Assembly: GCA_002221725.1 (NCBI GenBank) | Contig: NJFT01000243.1 | Span: 1-58,851, forward strand | DNA length: 58,851 nucleotides | Source: Scedosporium boydii | Lineage: Eukaryota > Ascomycota > Sordariomycetes > Microascales > Microascaceae | Reading direction: 5' to 3' | Shown here: positions 43,189-55,300 of the stretch, piece by piece | Layout of the letters: every line of letters starts with the position of its first letter | How positions within the stretch are numbered: the stretch's first letter is position 1 | Made by a program: the position numbers and the translations under genes | The notes under the pieces: generated by a model | The model's database searches: none | Told to the model about the DNA's origin: nothing | What the model saw: the letters and a program-made list of their open reading frames with translations, nothing else

Positions 43189-43548
43189 GGACTTTCCACG
43201 TCTTGATAGCGATGGTGTTGGGTGGCAAGAATGTGAAGGTATGGGCATGATATTGGTGGGAAAAGAGGGTAGGCTTCTTTGCATGCTCCTCTAATACCGA
43301 TTTCTTGCCTTCAGCTTCACCCGATGGGTGCGTTTTAGAAAGCGGCATTGTCTTTTAAATAGCGTTGGCGTATCATATGTCCAAATGGGAAACGATGGAA
43401 TGGACCTTTGTTTTGCACTTTGATTTTACTTTCCCGAATTATGATCTAGTAGTTACACGCAATCACAAATGTCATACATGCTAATTGTTCAACTATACGA
43501 AGTATTCGTTTCTTTTCTTTTCTTTGTTTTGTTCTGTCTGTCCCGCGA
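43189..43548. other. Convergent 3' spacer
   Basis: 360 bp between two convergent genes, with one exact TACGAAGTA (43496-43504) about 45 bp beyond the dioxygenase stop. Nothing else is seen. Confidence 0.5.
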
Positions 43549-44829
43549 TCAGTGGGCCACCACAGTAGCTGGCGCAACAGGAACAGCCTGTTCCTCCCCC
43601 CTCTTGATCCTCTCCTGCTCCTCCCTCACATCCCTCAACAGATCAGGATACCACCTCTCCGCCACATCCGGATGACTCTTCACCCGATTCCTCAAGGTCG
43701 CCTCCCCCAACGTCTTCGCAACACCCCCCTTCCTAAACGTAAACTCCACATCATCCAGCCTCCCACCATGCTCCGCAATGATCCTCCTTCTCTGCTCGCG
43801 CACATGCTCCGGCACCTCCCCAACGCCCACCTTCTCGAGGTCAATAAAGTCCGTATCCCCGCGCACGCCCTGGAAGAACGGAATCGACAACCGCGCGCCC
43901 TGGCCTGCGGGAGGGGAAAGCACGCGATGCGTGGTGGACGCGCAGACCCCTCCCGTCAGAGCCTCGAGACCCTGGCCGATAGCCACGACGAGGGTTTTGT
44001 CGATGGGCGGGCAGTCGATCCATTGGCCGTCGAGGTTCTGGACCTGCAGGCCGCGGTGGTTCGTCACTTGGAGCAAGTAGCTGGATAGCATGCTGTCTTT
44101 GTGAGGCCCCACGCCTTGGCCCTCCCCTTCGAGCCCGAGTTCCTGCAGATCGGGGTATTTGACAATCTTGAGCTTGTGCTGCTGGTTCTCGTCAAAGTAC
44201 TTGCTGAACGCGTTGGCGGGCAGCTCGATCGCCTCGGCGATCAAGGAAGTGAACTCGATGGAGATCTTGCCCATGCGGTTCATGTAGTCTGTAAACGCCG
44301 CCCGGAACCCCGGGAGCACCTCTTCCGCAGGCCATTGGTTCGGTGCGAGCAGGTTGTAGTGCAGGGGTGAGCCCGGGGCGGGGGTTGGGTGCTCCGTGGA
44401 GAGATCGATTTGTTCGCGGTGGTCGATGGCGCCGGCGGTGATTTCGGCGGAGAGGCGGGAGTAGCCGAGGAAAGAAGGGGCATTCTTCATCTCGATTTTC
44501 AGTCTGTAGCGTGGGGAAAGAACCGCCCGTGTTAGCGTGCAGTCTGTCAAGGTAGGAAAAAAGATGCTGATAATACAAGTCGGAGAATATGGAATCAATG
44601 CATAATGTAGAGAGTCCTATTATACGTACTTTTCCTCCTCGGGGATATCGAAGAATTCCTTGCCTAGGCGAATCACGCTTTGCCAAAGATCATCCGGTAT
44701 CCCGATGTTCTTGAGGTAGAGGAAGCCCACCTCCATGAGCGCGTGCCGGAGCTCCTTGAGAAACTCCGGCTTCGTCTCCGGGTTTCTCGCCAGGGAGAGG
44801 TCGAGGATGGGGATGGATTGGAACGACAT
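43549..44829 (-). CDS. Isopenicillin-N-synthase-like 2-oxoglutarate/Fe(II) dioxygenase
   Basis: Two exons (44829-44630 and 44503-43549) around a 126-bp intron (GTACGT donor, CTACAG acceptor) give 384 residues. The N-terminal domain has IPILDLSLAR and GFLYLKNIGIP. The jelly-roll core shows the HxD metal pair in GPHKDSMLSSYLLQ, the strand GLQVQNLDGQWIDCPP, the distal His in STTHRVLSP, and the 2-oxoglutarate Arg in GARLSIPFF (RxS). The order is that of the plant and fungal 2OG-Fe(II) superfamily that includes isopenicillin N synthase, flavonol synthase and gibberellin oxidases. The substrate cannot be told. No biosynthetic cluster surrounds it. The basic tail (RDVREEQERIKRGEE) is seen in many fungal members. 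Confidence 0.88.
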
Positions 44830-45494
44830 GGCTGCTTGTCAGGGATGCGCTTGCTTGGGCTTCACGAGAAGCTTCAAAAAAAAGCTCGAATAAATTTATA
44901 GTTGATCGCGATTCTTCCAAGGCTTCCAAGGGCGTAAGTGACTAGAAAGAAAAGGAGGGGCAGTGGTGGGGTTTATCGCACGCCATTGATCAAAATATAT
45001 CAATTATTTTGTATGGCTCCGAGGCTCCGAGGGAGGGGCAACTCCAAAGTCTACGAAAACACGAACTAAACTCCGCGATCCCATAAGATTTCTCACATTG
45101 ATACAAAGTAGCTCCCGCAGGTAACCTGCTCATAGTCTCTCTGAGAGGCGAATTGATCGTCCGCTAAGTTTGATAATTGGTCCTTTACCACCGACACCAA
45201 CATTGCGTCCCCCTCGTGGTACAATCGGTACAATTGGACAATTGCAGTTCCGCCATCACAATCGTTCGACCTCTCGATCACGTAATATAAGTGTCCGAAG
45301 TTGCTATTGCTGCAACAGCCAGTAGAATCCAAGATAAGTGCCCGCAGGCCGTTCCCAGCTCCGGACGGAGCCGATGCGCACATCCGGCCTCAATTGGTAG
45401 CTCCACATCAAACGTTTCCCCACACTTCATATGTCCCGTCATTCGTCCATCTCAAATCCATTGATCCATTGCTTCCGACGTTCCCACCAGTCGT
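44830..45494. other. Dioxygenase promoter and UTP17 3' flank
   Basis: 665 bp without a gene between two minus-strand genes. Nothing stands out. Confidence 0.5.
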
Positions 45495-48400
45495 TCATGC
45501 AGAGGTCGGCTCGACTTTCTTCGTGGCGAGCAGTCCGGCAACCTTGTAGAATACATCCTCGATCGCGGGCATCGCGAATGCGGGAGCTGCGTCGAAGATC
45601 GCCGCCAACCGAGGCTGGTTGACAACGGCTGGGTGAGCTGCCTCGTCTTCTGAGTCCACGTCCATGCCATCGGCGTTTCCTTCTTCGTCTTCCTCATCGT
45701 CGCTGACCTCGAACATTTCGCCGAGTGCCAACGGCTTGGCATCGCCTTCCGTCACCTCGATTGTGTCAAGTCGCATCTCCTCTAGGGGCTTTGCGACCGC
45801 AAGGGCGGCTGTGTCGGTACCCTCGGCGATGGTGCGCAATTGGGCATGATCGTCCAGGATGATAAACCCACTCGAGTGTGGGCTGGTCACCAGACTTAAT
45901 ACCCAGCCAGGGATCTTTCTGAGAAGAACTGGGACTGGACTCTCGGGACTAAAAATGCAGATCTCCGTACCCGTTGGGATAGGCATCGTCAAAGCAAAGT
46001 GTCGGCTCTTTGAATCCACCCCGATATGGATGGCATCCTCGGCTCCACGCTCCTTGGAAGTGATTGTTAGAGGCATTCCGTAGCATAGATCATCCGCCAC
46101 CACATCGTAGACCTGGAGCATATCCGAAAGAATGATGATGTACGGCGAGAGCACGTGTAAGCCGCGGAGGGTGCCCAACCAGAGGTCATCAAGCACTCCC
46201 TTGACATCTCCAGATCGAGCATCGATGACATACAGATTTCCGTCATCCGAAGAGCCGTAGGCAACAAAGAGAGTGGAACCGTCCTCAGAGAATGCAATGC
46301 GACCCTGGTTCTTGGCTGTTGGAGCGGCTCCAGCACTCTCGACGGCCAGTTGATCACCGAGAGGGATCATATGTGTGCAGGACCATGTATGTAGGGCATT
46401 GCCGTCATTCTTGGTCGCCGCAAGGCCGTCCTGTTGTCGAACCTTAGGACGCCAGATCCTAGCGAGACCATCATTGCCGATCGTCGCAAATCTTGTGGAG
46501 GTTGGATCGGACGCAAGGTCAAATACTGCCTCCGGCTTGCTGGTGACATGAGGTGAGTTGATGCGCGAAACTAGAGCGAAGCTCTCAGCATTCTCAGCGT
46601 TGCCGCCTGCTTCCCAGAACTTCAGGTAAATCTCTCGCTTGTCACGAGAGAGCGTTCGTTCCTGGTCCTCGCTGAGATTTAGCCCGTCCTTTTGGAACGG
46701 CTTCCATTCATCGACCGTGGCTAGCCACTTTCCATCATGAGAGAAGGCGAGGTGGCTGACTTGTGGATCCGTGATGGCCTCTCCTTGGGATGTGAAGTTG
46801 GCATCGGAAGGGTGTGTCCTTGCGATTGCCTGCTTTGAGACACTCCTGAACGACTCAAGGTCAACCGTCTGAAGGAAGGGAGCCGAAATAGTATCGCCTG
46901 AGAGTGTTGCCTGGTTCCCGCCTCCCACGCAAAGATACAGCCGGTCGGGGATTTCTGGGTGAAGTGCTGCTGGAATAGATGTCGGCATGTCACCTTCTGT
47001 CGAAACTCGGGAAACCCACTGATCCTTGGAAGGTCGAGAATTACGTGTGACAGACTGAATCCCCGAAACATAAACCGTGGGTTCGAGCTCCGCAGTCGAT
47101 AGGACCATAGTCGAATTGTCATCCAAGTGAACGATATACGACGCCCCGCTATCAGAGACAACAAGATTCTCAACGACACCCGCAAGGTGAGGCAAGAAGC
47201 TCATCTTGGCCGTGTCCATCTGCCAAATTACCAAGGTCTGCTCCGAGCCTCCGGATATCATATAGTTGCCTATTCGCCTCTGTCAGCATTCTGTGTATAA
47301 ATTTGACCCGTTAATAGTCAGCCAACGTACCATCACGAGACCACTTGAGAGCATGGACAGCCCGACGGTGCCAGTGGTATTTCCTCGCCACCAAGGCATC
47401 TTGACCAGACTCCTCACTATCCATGACTTCCAGCTTCGCTATCAGATCATTGTAGTAGTAGATAGGACCCCGCGCTCCACCGACAATAACGTCGACAATC
47501 GGCGTGTTTGGGTTCCTGGCTACCTTGGACTTCTCAATCATCGCACGACGGCTCTGGGCCGGCAGCTTGGTTGTGGCTGAAACCCGTGCGTCGAGCGCGG
47601 TTATGATATCGCTTGTTTCGAAATGGTAGAATGAGAACGACAGGTCGGAGAACGAGGTGAACTTGCCGCTCGCAACGCCCACAATAAGAGACGTGTCGGA
47701 CGCGGCCAGCAAGACTCGCGAATCGTTGACAGATTTGAGGCTATGCATCGTCTTCCCCGAATGGGACAACGCTACCAGGACGTTGCTCACTTTGGTCTCA
47801 TCCGTACTCTGATAGTTGTATGCGACAAGGGTGTTCCGCCCATCTTTCGTGTGCTCCGAAACAACTAGAAATTCGCGCTGGTTCTTTGCAATCTTGAAGG
47901 ATACGGTCACCATATCTACAGCGGTGTGAGACTTGGTCAGTACCGGCTCACGCAATATCGAGCCAACCGTCCAGTCTATCAACCACAGGCGGCCATCGGA
48001 GCAAGCGACCCATATATTATTGGCGTTCTGCGACGAAAGGCGGGCTGCAACTATCGCGAATCCATCATTATGCGGCGGTTTTATGGGGATTCGGCGTATG
48101 AGGAGTGAATCGGCAGTGGTATACACCTGGATAGAAGTTGTGTACGCCAGGATCAGGTATCTGTTTTGACATGTCAATTTTGAACAGGCGGACCGCAGCG
48201 ACAAGTTATCTCTCTTCCCCATACCTTTCCTCCGCAGTCAAAATTGGATCAATATCTTCTATCCTCCCGCCCAGAGGCTTCGAGACCGCCCAGCCCGTCT
48301 CATGTGAATCTTCGGCCGTCAATTGGGAACTTTTGGTTGAACGGTGGACGAAGCCCTGGCTTGGGGTTACTGGTTGAGCCGCGGGGGTTCCAGGCAGAGA

Positions 48401-48577
48401 ATCCTCCCCGTTTCGAACCTTGCCAACCTTTGGACTGCTGAGCAGTCCCTCAGTTTCATTCTTCTGGTTCTTCATGCGTTTTTGTCGAGCCTTGATGTGT
48501 CGATCCGCATCCGTCGGGTCTCGTTTGCGCTTGTGAGGCCGGGCGTCACGGCGCTTAGAATCCGGTGTCGAAGTCAT
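45495..48577 (-). CDS. UTP17: U3 snoRNP WD40 protein UTP17 (NAN1/WDR75)
   Basis: Three exons (48577-48225, 48160-47331, 47269-45495) give 985 residues. The N-terminus is basic (RRDARPHKRKRDP, HIKARQKRMKN), a nucleolar-type signal, and the rest forms WD40 propellers: YLILAYTTSIQVY, NNIWVACSDGRLWLIDWT, HWHRRAVHALKWSRDGNYMISGG with QTLVIWQMDT, VSHLAFSHDGKWLATVDEW and RFATIGNDGLARIWRP. The C-terminus is acidic (SDDEEDEEG). Utp17 belongs to the t-UTP/UtpA complex of the small-subunit processome and is needed for 18S rRNA processing and for optimal rDNA transcription. Its start faces that of RPB10. Introns of 64 and 61 bp have GTATGG and GTACGT donors. Confidence 0.92.
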
Positions 48578-48907
48578 TGTGACGAAAGACCAAAAGATGT
48601 CGCTCGAACCTGATGATCTTTTTGATATTTTGTCAAGGACAATGCCGTTCTAAGCCCGGTCGTTGACGGCAGTCTGCAGAAGCCTCCAGGTTGGAAAACT
48701 TCTTTTGCAACTTTGTGGTGGAGCAAGGTCCCCACCAAAAAAATTTCCAGGCCGATAAGATATCGGAAAAACTTCGCCAGAGGCAACGTCCCAAGAATTT
48801 AATTTTTGATCTTGGACAATTCTCGCCATCCACGGCTTAACTTCAGACTCTAGCAACAACGCGACGATTCCCATTCTACTGCCTCTATATCGCTTCTCGT
48901 CATCAAG
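48578..48907. promoter_or_regulatory. Shared divergent promoter of UTP17 and RPB10
   Basis: The two starts lie head to head 330 bp apart. The spacer carries AAAAAAATTT at 48737-48746 and a related AATTTAATTTTT stretch at about 48796, both like the rRNA-processing element (AAAAATTT) of yeast ribosome-biogenesis promoters. The presence of the element is seen; its activity here is inference. Confidence 0.5.
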
Positions 48908-49318
48908 ATGATTATTCCAGTTCGCTGCTTTTCCTGCGGAAAGGTTGGTTTTATCCGATGATATAGTCGACTGGGGAATCTTAAACTAACACCACTCAGG
49001 TCGTTGGTGACCTCTGGGAACGATACCTTCGATATCTTGACGAGGGCTTGAACGATGGGTATGCCCTCACGACAGACGGCTAGTCTATGGCTCTTTTGTT
49101 CTAACGATTTCTAGTGATGCTATGGATCAGCTCGGGCTTCGGAGGTACTGCTGCCGCCGTATGGTTATGACCCACGTCGACCTTATCGAGAAGCTTCTCA
49201 AGTATGCGCCACCCGACTTCCCTCGTTGCCTCCACTCTTGAGCGCCTGCTAATGGACATTCACTCGCAGGTACACCCCCGACGGACGCGATGCGAAGAAG
49301 AACCACCTTGCGCCCTAG
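48908..49318 (+). CDS. RPB10: RNA polymerases I, II and III common subunit RPABC5
   Basis: Four exons (48908-48943, 49000-49058, 49115-49201, 49270-49318) give 76 residues, close to yeast Rpb10 (70). The N-terminus [12 protein letters not shown] contains the first Cys pair, and [18 protein letters not shown] has the second pair of the zinc site; [22 protein letters not shown] is the conserved middle. Rpb10 is shared by all three nuclear polymerases and holds Rpb3/Rpc40-type assembly. The first donor GTTGGT is unusual but the splice is fixed by the protein. All junctions keep phase. No single exon is long enough to stand out as an open frame. Confidence 0.97.
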
Positions 49319-52300
49319 ATTCACTTCTTTACAGGGTCGATGATGTTTGCATGGCATGGCGTTTGGGTTTGATTTACTCGCGCGTTCTGGATTTGGTTTT
49401 GGGTGGAGGGCTTTTACGGATCATGCCAGCCTTTCCGCGGATGTGACTACGATTCTCTGCATACGACAACCCCGTGAGAACCATATCATAGCCTTGATGT
49501 CAATACCGTGAGGGCTCTATTCGGATTTTTCATCGGCGGGTTTGCGCTTGGGATCGGGTGTGCTAAGAGAACATGTTACTTGTCGAGTGTATTCTCGGAC
49601 CCTTGGAAAAGAGCGCTCTCGTGAGGAGTATACCACAGCCTAGCCAGTTACCACCTGAGTAATTGCCATACTATAGGACAGGGCTGTTGCGTCAAGCTAT
49701 ATTAGGCTTCGATTCTCACCCTCCGGCGGCTGCAAGGCCTGCAGTTACTGAGCGTATACCTCGTTCCAGCTCTACAAGCAGCATCCGTTTCACCTCGTTG
49801 ATATATGGGCGAAGGGTTGGTCGTCCCCTGGCACAATCCGCCACCGTCCCCCAAGAGGCAGCCCTGGACATCTAGCTACACAGGAATAATATAAAGCTAT
49901 TTACCAATATAACCGTTCCGCGTCGCAGCCATGTCATTTTATGCGTATCCTCCTTTAAGAAAGGGGCCGGGAAAAGGTGCAAGAGAAAGAGAGTAGAAGA
50001 GACGAGGAGAAACATGCGCCAAGCCACTGCCTCAATACTGCGCGACCCCCTCGCCGTCTCACGTTCTTCTCCTGGTTTGCTCAAGGTGTGGGTAAGAGCA
50101 ACTTGAGATACTCGGTAACGGGTGTTGTATAAGTCATCTTTACGTTGTTGGTGACCCCCAAGTTGGCCCCGTCCTTCCCCGTTAGCCCATTGCTCCGGAG
50201 AACTTGAACTTCCGTGTTGGATACCGATAGCTAGCGGCACATAATAGTTGGCTAGTAGGGCATAGTTACCAAAGGTCATTCGACTCGATACAATGAATGA
50301 GAACCCGGCACAAAAGACGGAAGTAAATTGTTTATCGTACCCCCAACATCTATAATTGAAACCTAACGAACGACTCGACTTGATGAGCGGCACAACGACA
50401 CTTCGATAAGCTATTGGTCATAGGATACACTGGCGGCTCAATCAAGGGTCAAGAGAGCCGTTTCCGGATGTAATATGGGAGAACCACATCGCTGGGGCCG
50501 GGACGGGCGCGGCATTGATAACCACGCCATTTAGCGAAGGTCGCGTCGTCAGGGCACAGCATGTTGGCGGTGAGTATCAGGTCATCTCCCATGCCCTCAT
50601 AGGCCGTTCGATGAGGAAAACTTCTACGAATGGATGCACTTTGAACGGCCTGCAAAGACCTGCAGAGGGAGGCTGATCTCTCGATCCCACACACAGCTCG
50701 TGTTACCTTCGACAGCATCTTCCACCCCGCCTCTCGAGGCCCCTAACGCACAAGTCAGATGTTGGCAGCTCCATCAAACCGCGGTAGAGGCGGTGGATAA
50801 CATCGCCACGTCTATAAGCCTCAGTGGCCGTTGTAGCCGCCGTACTAGACCTGCATTGCATATAAGCCCTTCAAGCGCAAGGGTGGCATTTTTTCCACTT
50901 CTAAATCTGCAAAACAAACCTATCGTACTTACGACCTAGAATGGACAGGGATGCAGGACATCAGTGTCCCACCGTCCTGCACCAACTTCTCCACGGCTGC
51001 TGCGCGTGTGAGGGAAAAAAACAAACGGTTAATCGCCGAATAGTGGGCGTTGGCCAAGTTTTCTCCCATCTGCCATGACCTGGTCGAAGCGGTAAAAAGC
51101 AAACGATACGAGCAGACAAGTGGGGAACAACAACGAAGGCAAAGAACCCGATTCGGGACTGTATCGCCAATGCCTGCAAGCAGGGATACGTCAACGGTCT
51201 AAAGGAGCGAAGGGGGACACATGAGTGGCTCAGGGATGATCAGTTTGCGCACTTTTATTCTTTTTTTTTTTTTTTTTCTGAATGGCACCTGAGACGGTTC
51301 CAAGCTGTCGGATCCAAAGTCATCATGTGATTCGCAGGGCAGTTCATCGAGTTGTTTGGGGGCTTTTGCTTTGACCAATGCGAAATTGTTTGCGGGTTGT
51401 GGGTGTGGATATTGCGTTGGCAGATTGCAATGGAAGGAGGGTCGATTCATGCCCAACCAGTCTTGTCCCTGGTTCATCCGAGAGGACCTCAAATAGTGCG
51501 AAGTCGTCGTTTTCAGTTGCATTCGTCGACGCAGATCCTATTTTCGACAGAGGGTGAGTATGACTTTGTGGGATGAATAGACGAAAGGGCACGAGTGCGA
51601 AGTACAGAACTTCGTGGGTATGTAGACATTGATACATCCATTGCTCAACCAATTTGAAATCGAGCAGGCCCGTGGCGGTTTTGTGTAGTACAGTTTGCAG
51701 TGGCACTAGCAATCGATACCAATGCAGTCTGACCTGGCCTGGCTTGCTTGGTGGGCATTTGGTCAACCACGATAATTCGTAATCCAATTGAAGACGACAA
51801 AACACAAGATGATCGGTCACGATACAAGTGCACTTACAAATACAACTGAAGCTGGCGCGGACCTTCACCGTCTGTATTTCCGCTTCGGTTCCGCTTCTAT
51901 AGGGAGCAGAGCCTTCCCTCCCTTCCTTCGTCGTGATACGTCAGTAGTCTTGAAAAGCACTTTTTTACCAAATCAGTACCATACGAGGTACATTGTGATG
52001 GTTGGTTCATAGGAGAAACTAAAGCGAACTTGCCTCATCCTCGATCAAAATCTGCCTTCGCCCAGAACGGAGAGTAAATCCCAATTTACGTCCTGCATAT
52101 TTATATTGAACCATTTCCTTGGTCCGAAAGATAACCAACACGTAATAATACTTCGTACATATTACGATATGAGGTAGGGTTTGATCCGCAGCACCTGCGT
52201 ACCAACACTTGTTGGACATACATGCCGGGTCGTTCACTGCCGCGTTGGACCAACAGACCGTAAATGCCTTCCGAAATAGGTAATACACGCGTTTCCAGTG

Positions 52301-55300
52301 CCCCTTGGGATGATGGAGTGTCCATCACCGAATCGGTTCCATCCTCGGGATGAAATGTGCGGTTGGCCGTGGCGTAAGACAAAGACTGGTCCAACGGAAG
52401 ACTGACGGAAAGCTTCCCCATGGCCAAAGAGTGGTGAGGGTGACACTCGACGGAGATTATAAACTCGAATGACCAGCAGTATCTTGCTTCCGGACGGTGA
52501 TTCTGTCGGCTTTCCGCAGACGCGACGGACCTGCTTCCTTGATAGCAATCAAATATAATATCCACCTGGCAGCTTGAGATTGGGGAGCCATCGCGCGAGG
52601 CATTGACGGTCTTGTGTGCTCTCCTCCACCAACACCAACATGAACACCAACGCCAACACCGCGGTTAGTGCCCACAACTTACGACATATCATGGGCGTCT
52701 ACGCCATCTACCCACAAAACATCCCCCCCAACGTAGCACTAGCACTTTTGGCCTCGTGTTAGTTGGGCGGGCGTGCATCCGCCATCCCTCTTTCGAGAGA
52801 TAACAGTCATTCAATGGCATTGGCATTGACTGTAGGATCCAGAATCTAGGTTAATAAAAACCTGGCTAATGGGCTAATGTGTACGCGCCTCTAGTCAATA
52901 GCTTGCATTCACTAGGGGCAGTGAGATCCTAGCAATTCGATCCATTGGCGTGACCGAGCCCCCAAGGATGCTTACCTGAAAGTAGCTCAATGCACGGTAT
53001 CATGACCTCACGATTTGAGGTATGCATTGATGCTCCGGTCGCCGAAACGCCCGGCCAGCATCGCCCTCCCAGGTCAGACCTAGACAGCAAACATTACCTC
53101 GGAATGGAGCACTGGCGTGCCCACGAGTTTGGGGCGGTGTAAGAAGAATGAAGCTGGAACCGAATATGGTGGTCTGCGGACGAATAGACGCCGTTCTGCG
53201 GTTATTACACCGCTCTCATCCCGTATTAAACCATTTTCTTACGGTTCTACGGTCCGACCCCAAGAAAGCCTAATTATAATCGCTACGGTGAGGACCACAT
53301 GGCCGGGTCCGTGTGTGACACCATGTTTGGCTACCAGTATGCCTGGCCCCGACCGGTCCTTGAAACAAAATAAGCTACAACCAGCATTCATCGATGGTAT
53401 GGGCTCTATTTAGAAATCCATTGGGGGCAGCGATGGCGCTCGGCCCCCAAGAATAAGACGTCTGGAAGCTCAACCAGCTAGTTGACAGTCCCCCTCGATC
53501 CGAGTGCGTGGCAATGCTTACAGGTAGAATGTCGAATGTGCGTAATTATTCTAAGCGCCATCAAATATATCTGGTGTGTATTGTTGGTGATGGGTGTGGC
53601 TACCTCGTACTTCGTAAATTAAAAAGATATTGGACGACTTGAAAGTTGGGAAATCGAGACGGTTGAGCACTGTCTTGTCCCTGTTCCGGACTTCATTTCC
53701 ACCCTCTTGGGATGGGCTAGGTCCTTTTCGGTTAGTTTAGGATTTCCACCCTTGTCGAGGATGGTGTGTCGACATCCCATTTGGGTTTACCTTCTTCTGG
53801 ACTCCTGGCTTCGTCCACAGATCTGGTGCTCATGAATAGCGCTGGGATAAGCGAGAACTGGGTCAACCTTCCATTGAGCAGGGATCAATTGATCCCGATG
53901 GATCTGCTCGACCCCGCCTAGCTCTGTCCCAAGCCATCCGGCATCACATCAGTTAGCGTGGGGAGGATGCCCGGAATACGGGGACGACTGATATCAGAAT
54001 CGATTCTTGACTTGGGTGAGGAATTGGTCTGAAAATGCTTCTAGTACTTCGTGAGAATTGGGGCCTAATTTCTCACGCATTTCTCCCAGCTTACACAGGT
54101 ACCGGGCATCTTTCCCTCTTCTTTGCAAGTGCTCCTCTGACCTCCACCAGCTCTGGTAGTGTAAATTTTCGTCTGCAAGTTAAGCGCCGACGCAACGTGC
54201 AGCCCACCCACCCATGACGCTTTCCTCGATCGTGACTGGCTCGCTGCCTGAATGGTTGCTCAACTAAAAGAAAAAGACGCGCAGGGTGCAGCAGCGCACC
54301 ACTCGAGTCCTCGTTACTTTTTTCCCAGCTGGTCGAGCGACATCCTTGTACCCCTTCCATCTCCAGCCTGGCGATTTCTCGTTGGACTGACCTGGCTCAC
54401 CTGCTTGGGTACTTCGTGCTGACGTCGATGCAAGGGAGCACGAGGGAGCATCGGTTCTCCTGACACTCCTACGAAGTAGGATTAGTTGGTCCACTCTTTC
54501 GGGCTTTGGTTCCAATGGCCGTTGCTTTGAGGGGATTGGAGCCGAAGAGTACAGGCTGATAGGACGTGTTCTTACTTCGGACTGAGTCCCCCCTTCGGGA
54601 CCAGATGGAGAAAGGGTGTTGTCACCTCGGATGGAAAATAGGATGGAGCGAGCTAACACTGCAGGTGAACCTAGCCTTTCCCTATTGTGGGATCTGGCAG
54701 TCTCCAAGTGTATGGAGTAGTGGTGTACATATGCCGCTGCTCTCAGCCTTCCCCTTCTTTGGGAGACCATCCTACGAAGCATTGACGATTCCTTCATCCT
54801 TCATCCAGCAAATCTCCGAGCTCGTCTTCCTTCTCTCTAGATCGTACCAGATTCTTTCCCCCAAATCGTCAAATTCGAGCATGTGTCTGAGTAACATTGG
54901 ATTCAAGGGTGCCTCGTCGATCCAAGGGGTATGTCCTGCTGCCTGTGCTGTCTGCATCGATTGATCCTGCCGTCTCTCGCAGCATCGAGAGCATCCCACA
55001 GGTGACTCGTCAATTATTCCAGAAGGTATTTTCCATTGTCGTGACGGTGAAAAGTACATCGATTTCGGTCCTCAGGATACATCCACTATTGAGATGCGGT
55101 ACTTCTAATACAGTGTCTGTACTGGGCGATGTTTGTGCTGCGTAGTGGTTGGGGCGCTGACTGTAGCCTGTCATATACCCTGTTAGACCCCATGCCAGCA
55201 AAGTCGTCACGTCTAGCACCGTGATATTATTCGCCAATTCCTTGGGACCCAAGTCATCTAAATGTACCTCGGTATACTTCGCCTTGTACTTCTGGAGATG

